Source: Spirochaetia bacterium UBA5550 (GTDB lineage: Bacteria; Spirochaetota; UBA4802; UBA5550). Taken from it: DNA of 6,619 nucleotides. The translations under genes and the position numbers were made by a program. Of the stretch, positions 1 through 5,549 are shown in pieces. The stretch covers positions 195 to 6,813 of the forward strand of contig DINC01000218.1 of the NCBI GenBank assembly GCA_002425885.1. Direction: 5' to 3'. How positions within the stretch are numbered: the stretch's first letter is position 1; each line of letters opens with the position of its first letter. The notes beneath the pieces were generated by a model, which was given only the letters and a program-made list of their open reading frames with translations, had not been told where the DNA came from and did no database searches.

Positions 1-40
1 GATTTCTCAGTCGCTGTCGCTTTTTCGAAATGACAAATTC
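1..40. repeat. Partial dispersed intergenic repeat (one end only)
   Basis: Read on the minus strand, this stretch carries TTTGTCATTTCG followed ten bases later by GCGAC. The same two blocks at the same spacing start the inner part of the element at 2440-2462 (TTTGTCATTCCG, then GCGAC). The block also contains a doubled GTCGCT at 10-21 and a GATTTCTC end resembling the GGAATCTC of the other element. The rest of the repeat would lie left of the window. The similarity between the two places is seen directly. That they belong to one genome-wide family is inference. Confidence 0.5.
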
Positions 41-64
41 GAACATTTCAATCATTAACTGCTA

Positions 65-94
65 TAGTCAGATATTCAGGTAAAAATTTATAAA
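65..94 (+). promoter_or_regulatory. Possible sigma-70-type promoter for the small exported protein
   Basis: A TATAAA hexamer at 89-94 fits a -10 box. TAGTCA at 65-70 matches the -35 consensus at four of six positions with an 18-base spacer. The surrounding DNA is AT-rich and leads directly into the gene starting at 120. The match is weak and such boxes occur by chance in AT-rich DNA. Confidence 0.3.
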
Positions 95-119
95 TATATG
101 GTGAAATATCGGGTCAGGT

Positions 120-518
120 ATGAAATTTGTCGGGTTAATATTGATATGCACTATCCTCATGTCCGTTGCAGTTTACGGGGAGGATGGAGATGGAAGTCTG
201 GGGAAAATTATTGCTGAAATTGATAATTATAAAGATAAAACTGTGACCCTGGAACTCAGACTGAAACATCTGGACAGAATATTTGAAAAGATTGTTTTTT
301 ACGACAGTGAGAATATTGATATTGAATTTGACGTCTCAGGCAGGGAGAGAAAAAAAGCTCTTGCCCGTGATCTCCTTAATCTGCATGAGGGTATGCTTTA
401 TTCAGTAACATTCAGGGTTATAGGTACAGGTAATTTAGGGGGGCTTCTTGGAGAAGTTTCAGGATTTAAACCTCTTGTTATTGAAATAATACCTGAAAAC
501 CGCAGTGACCGTGATTAA
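120..518 (+). CDS. Small exported protein of unknown function
   Basis: This 132-residue protein begins with a classic signal peptide: Lys2, a hydrophobic stretch over about residues 4-18, and a likely cleavage site after Ala-Val-Tyr-Gly near residue 20. No lipobox is visible, because the Cys at residue 10 sits inside the hydrophobic core without the small residue expected before it. The mature part of about 110 residues alternates short beta-prone segments (TVTLELRL, IVFYDS, YSVTFRVIG, PLVIEII) with one charged helical stretch near residues 72-90, which would suit a small OB-fold or other beta-barrel domain. That fold is a guess from pattern only. The start ATG follows an in-frame stop at 102-104 and is the only one that gives a signal peptide, although the AGG at 116-118 is too close for a good ribosome site. 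The gene appears monocistronic, with a terminator hairpin right after it. I do not recognise the family. Confidence 0.75.
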   Translation: MKFVGLILICTILMSVAVYGEDGDGSLGKIIAEIDNYKDKTVTLELRLKHLDRIFEKIVFYDSENIDIEFDVSGRERKKALARDLLNLHEGMLYSVTFRVIGTGNLGGLLGEVSGFKPLVIEIIPENRSDRD

Positions 519-522
519 TAAA

Positions 523-560
523 AAGAAAGCAGAATAGCTGGGCGGCTATTCTGCCTTCTT
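523..560. terminator. Strong hairpin, probable bidirectional intrinsic terminator
   Basis: A perfect 10-bp stem pairs 529-538 with 545-554 around a 6-base loop. After one A-C mismatch it extends for about five more pairs (523-527 with 556-560). On the plus strand it follows the stop at 518 by a few bases, but the tail is only moderately T-rich (CTTCTTCACTTT). On the minus strand the stem is followed by TTTCTTTTTATTA, a much better terminator tail. It therefore ends the upstream gene and could also stop antisense transcription coming from the rsgA side. Confidence 0.75.
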
Positions 561-582
561 CACTTTGCAGTGTCAAGTCAGT

Positions 583-648
583 GATATGGTAAGAACGGGA
601 GGGAACTACCATATCGATGCTTGTACAGATTTTATCGGTTTAACCCTC
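583..648 (+). promoter_or_regulatory. Structured, pseudoknot-capable leader upstream of rsgA
   Basis: A perfect 9-bp stem pairs 583-591 (GATATGGTA) with 607-615 (TACCATATC) around a purine-rich 15-base loop. The loop contains GAGGG (599-603), which is exactly complementary to CCCTC at 644-648, so an H-type pseudoknot can form. A short CGAT/ATCG pairing (615-618 with 634-637) could stack between them. No T-run follows, so this is not a simple terminator. It matches no riboswitch class that I can recall. It may be an untranslated leader, a small RNA, or chance. Confidence 0.35.
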
Positions 649-685
649 AGGAAACTTTAATAAAAAAAAGAGAATTTATAAAAAA

Positions 686-715
686 ATGAGAATTAAAACA
701 GCAGTAATTAAATGA
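686..715 (+). other. Nine-codon mini-ORF overlapping the rsgA start
   Basis: ATG at 686 opens a reading frame encoding MRIKTAVIK that ends in TGA at 713-715. The stop overlaps the rsgA ATG (712-714) in an ATGA arrangement typical of translational coupling. Neither start has a convincing Shine-Dalgarno sequence; AGAG at 669-672 lies about 13 bases before the mini-ORF. It may be a leader peptide that delivers ribosomes to rsgA, or a chance frame in an A-rich leader. Confidence 0.25.
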
Positions 716-1629
716 CAGGCCATGTAATAAAAGTATTCGGAAGGTATTACACAGTTCTTTCAGGGGACACTGCGGTTAACTCAGTGCTCCGGGGAAAGAT
801 GAAGATGGGTATAGCTGATAATTTCTCAAATCCCGTTGCTGTAGGTGATATTGTTGAGTTTGAGGTTAACGAAGAGGGGCTTGGTGTTATAAGCCGGGTT
901 CACGAAAGGAAAAATGTTTTTACACGTAAGGATGGCGTCCGCTCCAGAGAGGATTTAATCGCCTGCAATCTTGAACAGATTGTTGTTGTGCAGGCTTTTG
1001 ATTCGCCTAAACTTAATCTCCGTTTTGCTGACAGGATTGTTGTGCGCGGAGGGAAGGGGGGCGTTCCTGTTGTGCTCTGTGTAAATAAGCTTGACCTTGC
1101 CCTTGAAGGTGAAACTGAGTATATCGATTCCTATTATAAAGGTTCAGGTGTATCCTCTGTATATGTATGTGCTAAAACCGGTGAGGGGATGGAAAAATTC
1201 AGGGAACTTCTTGATAAAAAGAGAACCCTGTTTGTAGGATACTCAGGTGTCGGAAAGTCCACTCTACTTAATAAAATGTATCCCGGCCTTGATCTGCGGA
1301 CATCTGATGTTTCGGGGAGCACCGGCAAAGGGAGGCATACAACAACCAATGTGAATCTTGTTGTTCTCCCTGACGGAACAGAGCTTGTTGACACTCCTGG
1401 TGTCAGGGAGTTCGGACTTGTGGATATTGATCCGAACAACCTGGGGAATTATTTTAAGGATTTCAGAAAGGCTTCTGAGAAGTGCAGGTTCAGGCCATGC
1501 TCTCATGATCATGAACCGGGGTGTGAGGTGAAGCGGCTTGTGGAGAAGGGGAAGATCCATGAAGAGCGGTATATCTCCTACCTTAATATTCTTTATTCAA
1601 TTCAGGAAAACCTGAAGAATATGTACTGA
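712..1629 (+). CDS. rsgA: Ribosome small-subunit biogenesis GTPase RsgA
   Basis: RsgA is a circularly permuted GTPase that binds the 30S subunit late in assembly and helps proofread and release assembly factors such as RbfA. The 305-residue protein has the full family layout. An N-terminal OB-fold spans about residues 1-70. The GTPase motifs come in permuted order: G4 NKLD at 125-128, G5-like CAKTG at 153-157, P-loop GYSGVGKST at 176-184, the switch loop GKGRHTTT at 205-212, and G3 DTPG at 227-230. A C-terminal zinc knuckle follows, with Cys258, Cys263, His265 and Cys271. The length is normal for the family. An in-frame TAA directly precedes ATG 712, and residue 1 matches the usual family N-terminus, so the start is secure even though no good ribosome-binding site is seen. 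It is the first gene of a probable two-gene operon with the ABC ATPase 11 bases downstream. Confidence 0.96.
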   Translation: MTGHVIKVFGRYYTVLSGDTAVNSVLRGKMKMGIADNFSNPVAVGDIVEFEVNEEGLGVISRVHERKNVFTRKDGVRSREDLIACNLEQIVVVQAFDSPKLNLRFADRIVVRGGKGGVPVVLCVNKLDLALEGETEYIDSYYKGSGVSSVYVCAKTGEGMEKFRELLDKKRTLFVGYSGVGKSTLLNKMYPGLDLRTSDVSGSTGKGRHTTTNVNLVVLPDGTELVDTPGVREFGLVDIDPNNLGNYFKDFRKASEKCRFRPCSHDHEPGCEVKRLVEKGKIHEERYISYLNILYSIQENLKNMY

Positions 1630-1640
1630 CCGGAAATAGC

Positions 1641-2396
1641 ATGGAAATGATAGGTATAGATAATCTTCAGGTTTCACTTTCAGGCCGGGAAATTATTAAA
1701 GGTATAAGCTTTGAACTGCATTCCGGCGAAACACTTGTGCTTATGGGGAAAAACGGTGCGGGTAAATCTGTGCTTCTAAAGGTTATAGCCGGGCTTATTC
1801 CCGGTTTTACAGGTGATGTGAATGTTAAAGGTGAGCCGGTTCAATCCGGTGCCGGCAGAGTAAAACCATACTCGGGGGGGAATCCCTCAATAGCTTATGT
1901 TTTTCAGAAAGGGGGGCTCTTCGATTCAATGAGCGTCTTTGATAACGCGGCATTCGGGCTGAGGAGAATGGAGCTTTCTGAAAGCGAGGTGGAGAGCAGG
2001 GTACTTGCAGCAATTGAGAGAGTGGGGCTTAAGGGTAGTGAAAAGAAATACCCCTCCGATCTTTCAGGGGGGATGCAGAAGCGGGTGGGTCTCGCGCGGG
2101 CAGTGTGCATGGAGCCTGATATTATTCTCTTCGATGATCCCACAGCCGGGCTTGATCCGATACTCTCTGATTCAATGGCAGATCTGATCCTTGATATAAC
2201 TGCAGGGACAGGGAGAGCTGCAATTGCGGTTACAAATGATATTAAGGTGGCGGAAAAAATAGCTCTCAGGGCGGCGCTTCTTTTTGACGGCCGCTTTGTC
2301 TATTATGGAAGCGGAAAAGATTTTTTTCTTCAGGCAGATGATTACTCAAGGCAGTTTATAAACGGGGACGTTGAGGGGCCGATTGACGCGTATTAA
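1641..2396 (+). CDS. MlaF-like ABC transporter ATP-binding protein with altered catalytic residues
   Basis: This 251-residue protein is a complete ABC ATPase of the kind that powers MlaE-type permeases, which move phospholipids or similar lipids across the envelope. Motifs run in order: Walker A GKNGAGKS at 36-43, Q-loop Gln89 in FQKGGLF, signature LSGGM at 141-145, Walker B ILFDD at 162-166, and D-loop GLDP at 170-173. The segment FQKGGLFDSMSVFDN (88-102) resembles the MlaF family closely. Two key residues differ from the norm: the catalytic glutamate after Walker B is Asp166, and the switch histidine is Asn199 (VTND instead of VTHD). Either the enzyme is slow or altered, or this is a subfamily in which both changes are usual. 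ATG 1641 is preceded by GGAAA at 1632-1636, four to five bases away. No permease (MlaE) or MCE-domain protein (MlaD) follows, so its partner must be encoded elsewhere. Calling it mlaF itself is not certain. Confidence 0.85.
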   Translation: MEMIGIDNLQVSLSGREIIKGISFELHSGETLVLMGKNGAGKSVLLKVIAGLIPGFTGDVNVKGEPVQSGAGRVKPYSGGNPSIAYVFQKGGLFDSMSVFDNAAFGLRRMELSESEVESRVLAAIERVGLKGSEKKYPSDLSGGMQKRVGLARAVCMEPDIILFDDPTAGLDPILSDSMADLILDITAGTGRAAIAVTNDIKVAEKIALRAALLFDGRFVYYGSGKDFFLQADDYSRQFINGDVEGPIDAY

Positions 2397-2408
2397 TTTG
2401 AATTGAAC

Positions 2409-2571
2409 GGGGCTGTCTAATAAGTCAGATCTTCCTGTTTTTGTCATTCCGGTTTTGCGACTTCAATTCGTGCAAATACCGGAATCTCCTGATTAAATCA
2501 GTTGTATGAGATACCGGCATTTCGCTTTGCTACAGCCGGTATGACAAAGAAATTACTTTTAGACAATCCAC
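2409..2571. mobile_element. MITE/REP-like non-coding element with terminal inverted repeats
   Basis: Imperfect terminal inverted repeats bound the element: GGGGCTGTCTAATAAGT at 2409-2425, and on the other strand GTGGATTGTCTAAAAGT at 2571-2555. They share TGTCTAA and AAGT and differ by one gap. Inside lies a second inverted pair, 2438-2452 against 2536-2550, agreeing at 13 of 15 positions. Three hairpins are nested: 2446-2452 with 2479-2485; 2479-2488 with 2508-2517, enclosing CTGAT/ATCAG at 2489-2501; and a perfect 8-bp stem 2511-2518 with 2535-2542. No open reading frame of note and no clear target-site duplication is visible. The structure suits a transposase-less miniature element or a dispersed palindromic repeat. 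Its mobility is inferred. It fills almost all of the gap between the ABC ATPase and kinase genes. Confidence 0.65.
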
Positions 2572-2596
2572 TATTAAAATAAAAGAGGATAAATAA

Positions 2597-3580
2597 ATGG
2601 AAATTAAAAAAGCCAAATTTGATGTGTCAGGTATAGGCTCAGCCCTTCTTGATTTTATGGTGGAGGTTGACGATTCATTTCTTCAGAAACTCGGCCTCAC
2701 AAAAGGGGGGATGCAGCTTATTGATGAAGAGAGAAGTAAAGAGATATTCTCGCTGATTTCCGGTATGAAAATTGAAACTGCACCCGGCGGAAGTTCAGCA
2801 AATACTGTTGCAGGAGTGGCAACTCTCGGCGGCAGGGGAGCTTTTATCGGACGTGTCGCTGATGATGAATACGGCAGAGTCTATATTAAAAAAACTACTG
2901 ATTCCGGAGTGCACTCACTGATTTCTGCCGGAGACGGCCTTACCGGCCATGCAATTGCATTCATCACCCCGGATTCGGAGCGGACTTTTGCAACACACCT
3001 TGGCGCGGCGCTCCGTCTCTCACATGAAGACGTTGATTATTCCGCAGTAGCTGAAAGCTCCATACTTCACCTGGAGGGGTATCTTTTTGAGCCTGCCAAC
3101 CTCAGGGAGATATGCTACAGGGCAATGGATACTGCAAAGAAGAACGGCGTATTAATATCAGTGGATCTTGCTGATCCGGGGCTCATCGGAAGGATAGGTG
3201 ACGTGTTCAAAGATCTCCTGAATAACTATGCTGATATCGTATTTATGAACGAGGAGGAGGCTTTTGCCTTTACCGGTGTACGTGATAAAAATGCCCTGGA
3301 AAAGATACCGGCAAGGTGCGGCATAGCAATAGTTAAACTGGGTGAAAAAGGGAGCATAATAAGGCACGGCAGCGGATTTGCGGAGATCCCTCCATACAAA
3401 ACAGACGTAGTAAATACAAACGGAGCAGGAGATATGTATGCAGCTGGTGTGCTGTACGGAATTACATCCGGTAAAAGTATTGAAACAGCAGGGAGAATCG
3501 GCAGTTATTCAGCTTCAGTTGTTGTTGCTTCAGTAGGTGCAAGGGCAGAGAAGGGTATAGACCTGAAGGGGATTATTTAA
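2597..3580 (+). CDS. PfkB-family carbohydrate/nucleoside kinase, adenosine kinase-like
   Basis: This 327-residue cytoplasmic protein belongs to the ribokinase/PfkB family, which transfers phosphate from ATP to a sugar or nucleoside hydroxyl. The N-terminal substrate-side motif GGSSANT is at 64-70, followed by LGGRGAFIGRVADDEYG (77-93), typical of PfkB signature 1. The NEEE motif (in FMNEEEAFAFTG) lies in the middle third. The C-terminal signature NTNGAGD at 273-279 provides the anion hole and the catalytic base Asp279. The usual form is DTxGAGD; here the leading Asp is Asn273. The overall pattern most resembles bacterial proteins annotated as adenosine kinase, but substrate cannot be read from sequence in this family. 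ATG 2597 has a strong AGAGGA site at 2584-2589 with a 7-base spacer. The gene follows a repeat element, so it probably has its own promoter or relies on read-through. It overlaps the convergent nrnA-like gene by 8 bp at its 3' end. Confidence 0.88.
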   Translation: MEIKKAKFDVSGIGSALLDFMVEVDDSFLQKLGLTKGGMQLIDEERSKEIFSLISGMKIETAPGGSSANTVAGVATLGGRGAFIGRVADDEYGRVYIKKTTDSGVHSLISAGDGLTGHAIAFITPDSERTFATHLGAALRLSHEDVDYSAVAESSILHLEGYLFEPANLREICYRAMDTAKKNGVLISVDLADPGLIGRIGDVFKDLLNNYADIVFMNEEEAFAFTGVRDKNALEKIPARCGIAIVKLGEKGSIIRHGSGFAEIPPYKTDVVNTNGAGDMYAAGVLYGITSGKSIETAGRIGSYSASVVVASVGARAEKGIDLKGII

Positions 3581-4556
3581 AAAACTTAGTCATATCCTCA
3601 ATTGCTTTATTATAAGTCTCCTCAAAGCCTAATTTAGACTTATAACCGGCGGCGTTCTTATGCCCCCCGCCGCCGTTTTCAATTGCTATTTCAGCCACGT
3701 TGAGGGCTCCCTTGGTTCTCATACTGACCTTGACAGGGCCTTCTGTGTCCTGTTTAATCAGGAGGCTTGCCACAACTCCCTTAACCTGAAACGGCTGGTT
3801 GATTGTAGCTTCACCTTCCGAGAAAGAGCCCCCTGTTTCCTGAACCATTTCCGGAGTTAATTTCATTGCAATCAATCGACCGTTAAAGAGAACTTTCATT
3901 GTGGATAAAATTCTCCCCCTGAGCTGAAAGCTTGATATTGAATTGCTCTCATAAAGCTGTTCGTATACAGTGAAGGGATCAACTCCGAAACTCACAAGAT
4001 GTGATGCTATGCTGAAAGTTTCAGAAGTGGTTTTCGGAAATCTGAAGGAGCCTGTATCAAAAACAATGCCCGCGTATAAAGCCTGTGCTGTCTTGAAGTT
4101 AAGTTCTTTGCCGTAATGCCGGATTATGCCGTATATTATTTCAGATGCGGAAGCAGCTTCAACCTTAACATAATTCGCGTCAGCTTTCTCCTGGTCACCC
4201 TGGTGATGATCGATTATGAAGCAGTCTTTCACCCTGCTGCTTAGAAGCTTGTAAACAGTACCTGTATTGTCGTAATCATTTGTATCAAGGACAAACTGGG
4301 CATAATCTTCAGGTTTTCCCGGTATCTGTGAAACATCCTGAAGGATGTTTATTTCATTATCCATATCCATAAAGCTGCAGATTTCAGGGGTCGGGTCTGA
4401 GTTGAAGATAACTGCGTGCTTCCCTAACTGTTTCATCAGGTCAAAGAACGCAATTTCACACGCAAGACCATCTGCATCAGGACTTTCGTGCGTTGATATT
4501 ATGAATTTGTCATACCTGTTAATAAATTCATCAAGATTTTTGATGGATTTGTTCAT
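3573..4556 (-). CDS. nrnA: DHH/DHHA1 phosphoesterase, NrnA-type oligoribonuclease / pAp phosphatase
   Basis: Proteins of this family use two metal ions to degrade very short RNA oligomers from the end and to dephosphorylate 3',5'-pAp. The 327-residue sequence has the expected plan. In the DHH domain are HESPDAD at 23-29, Asp91 in VLDTND, the name-giving DHH at 116-118, and Asp167 in FDTGSFRF. After a linker, the C-terminal DHHA1 domain carries the substrate-binding GGGGH at 295-299. Length is normal. I choose ATG 4556; a TTG directly before it (4559) would add one residue. Upstream on the minus strand is a run of seven G (4560-4566), which probably serves as the ribosome site although it is very close. 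The gene lies 17 bases after glyQ and is likely cotranscribed with it. Its 3' end overlaps the kinase gene tail to tail, leaving no room for a terminator between them. DHH relatives with other substrates exist, so the exact activity is inferred. Confidence 0.88.
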   Translation of the reverse strand: MNKSIKNLDEFINRYDKFIISTHESPDADGLACEIAFFDLMKQLGKHAVIFNSDPTPEICSFMDMDNEINILQDVSQIPGKPEDYAQFVLDTNDYDNTGTVYKLLSSRVKDCFIIDHHQGDQEKADANYVKVEAASASEIIYGIIRHYGKELNFKTAQALYAGIVFDTGSFRFPKTTSETFSIASHLVSFGVDPFTVYEQLYESNSISSFQLRGRILSTMKVLFNGRLIAMKLTPEMVQETGGSFSEGEATINQPFQVKGVVASLLIKQDTEGPVKVSMRTKGALNVAEIAIENGGGGHKNAAGYKSKLGFEETYNKAIEDMTKFFK

Positions 4557-4573
4557 CAACCCCCCCGGGAGTT

Positions 4574-5452
4574 TTAATCCTTCAACAGAGGAAATCCCAT
4601 CTCCTCTCTTATCTGGACATATCTTTCAGCGCATTTCCTGGCTATATTACGTACCCTGGTTATGTAGCCGACCCTTTCTGTTACAGAAATAGCGCCTCTG
4701 GCATCTAACATATTAAAAGAATGGGAACATTTCAATACAAAATCATAAGCCGGGAGAACAATATTTGCATCTTTATATTCAAGTACAGCAAGACACTCCT
4801 TTTCATACATATCGAAGAGCTTAAAATACATATCAGTATCGGCTATATTAAAATTATAGTGTGAAAATTCAAACTCGCTCCTGTGGTGAATATCCCTGTA
4901 GGAGAAACGATCGTTCCAGGAGATGTCAAAAACCGAATCCACACCCTGGATATATGTGCATATTCTTTCAAGTCCGTAAGTAAGCTCTGCTGTAACAGGG
5001 GAGAGGTCAATGCTGCCGCACTGCTGGAAATATGTAAACTGTGTTACCTCCATTCCGTCCAGCCAGACCTCCCATCCAAGACCTGCTGCCCCAAGAGTCG
5101 GGGATTCCCAGTCATCCTCAACAAAACGTACATCATGTTCTTTCAGGTTGATACCGAGGTATTCAAGGGACTGAAGGTAGAGATCCTGTATGTTCACAGG
5201 GGAAGGCTTCATGATTACCTGATACTGGTAGTAATGCTGAAGTCTGTTGGGATTATCGCCGTACCTTCCGTCTGTGGGGCGCCTTGACGGTTCAACATAC
5301 GCCACGTTCCACGGCTCCGGGCCCAGTACTTTTAAAAAAGTAGCAGGGTTGAATGTACCCGCTCCCACTTCAGAATCGTACCCCTGAATAATTACGCATC
5401 CCTGTTTCGCCCAGTATTCGTTAAGTTTTGCTATTATATCCTGAAAATGCAT
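4574..5452 (-). CDS. glyQ: Glycyl-tRNA synthetase alpha chain
   Basis: GlyQ is the catalytic alpha subunit of the alpha2-beta2 class II glycyl-tRNA synthetase; it activates glycine and charges tRNA-Gly together with the beta subunit GlyS. The 292-residue protein shows the family pattern from end to end: FQDII near the start, [20 protein letters not shown] at 17-36, the conserved block around [18 protein letters not shown] at 53-70, and the class II motif 3 region YGLERI at 159-164. The frame is open 15 codons further upstream, to 5497, but ATG 5452 has a strong AGAGGAA site and its product starts where other GlyQ proteins start, so I chose it. Length is close to the roughly 300 residues usual for GlyQ. 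The beta-chain gene glyS, which normally follows glyQ, is not here; an nrnA-like gene follows after 17 bases. The 85-base leader shows no T-box. Confidence 0.96.
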   Translation of the reverse strand: MHFQDIIAKLNEYWAKQGCVIIQGYDSEVGAGTFNPATFLKVLGPEPWNVAYVEPSRRPTDGRYGDNPNRLQHYYQYQVIMKPSPVNIQDLYLQSLEYLGINLKEHDVRFVEDDWESPTLGAAGLGWEVWLDGMEVTQFTYFQQCGSIDLSPVTAELTYGLERICTYIQGVDSVFDISWNDRFSYRDIHHRSEFEFSHYNFNIADTDMYFKLFDMYEKECLAVLEYKDANIVLPAYDFVLKCSHSFNMLDARGAISVTERVGYITRVRNIARKCAERYVQIREEMGFPLLKD

Positions 5453-5457
5453 GTATA

Positions 5458-5464
5458 TTCCTCT
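5458..5464 (-). promoter_or_regulatory. Ribosome-binding site that fixes the glyQ start
   Basis: On the minus strand AGAGGAA lies five bases before the ATG at 5452. No comparable site precedes the upstream in-frame ATG at 5497. This supports the shorter 292-residue GlyQ. Confidence 0.8.
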
Positions 5465-5498
5465 GATGAATTCGCTGTTTTTATAGCGATTGATCATT

Positions 5499-5520
5499 TT
5501 TATACATTTTTTAAAGTCAA
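5499..5520 (-). promoter_or_regulatory. Tentative promoter elements for glyQ-nrnA
   Basis: The minus strand carries TTGACT (5520-5515), five of six matches to a -35 box, and TATAAA (5504-5499), five of six to a -10 box. The 10-base spacing is too short for them to act as one sigma-70 promoter. AT-rich sequence around them could hold a shifted -10 such as AATGAT, 16 bases after TTGACT. This is the only intergenic stretch before glyQ, so a promoter here is plausible but not demonstrated. Confidence 0.25.
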
Positions 5521-5529
5521 GTAAATAAA

Positions 5530-5549
5530 GGCAAATACTATTTTTTGCC
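5530..5549 (-). terminator. Weak hairpin at the end of the HDOD gene
   Basis: A 6-bp inverted repeat pairs GGCAAA (5530-5535) with TTTGCC (5544-5549) around an 8-base loop that includes the TAG stop of the HDOD gene. On the minus strand the hairpin is followed by TTTATTTACTT. It is short and AT-rich, so it would be a weak terminator and read-through into glyQ is possible. Confidence 0.3.

Noticed and set aside
120..182. Lipoprotein signal in the small exported protein
   Set aside because: Cys10 is preceded by Ile rather than a small residue and lies within the hydrophobic core, so a standard signal peptidase I site is more likely.
519..711. tRNA or known riboswitch in the rsgA leader
   Set aside because: No cloverleaf with a T-loop consensus was found on either strand and no riboswitch core motif I know fits; only generic hairpins are supported.
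1134..1560. Two antisense open frames inside rsgA
   Set aside because: Both are covered by conserved GTPase motifs on the plus strand, and their composition is that expected of a reverse-complement frame.
2409..2571. CRISPR array
   Set aside because: The repeated ATACCGG units are part of nested palindromes with irregular spacing, not regular repeats with spacers.
4345..4692. 115-codon open frame antisense to nrnA and glyQ
   Set aside because: It spans the junction of two well-supported genes and looks like a shadow of their codon pattern.
4883..5287. 134-codon open frame antisense to glyQ
   Set aside because: It lies wholly inside a highly conserved gene on the other strand, has no recognisable motif and no independent context.
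5453..5497. N-terminal 15-residue extension of GlyQ from an upstream ATG
   Set aside because: It has no ribosome-binding site and the extra residues do not match the family start, while ATG 5452 has a strong site.
5453..5537. T-box leader controlling glyQ
   Set aside because: The 85-base gap is too short and lacks the T-box sequence and an anti-terminator.
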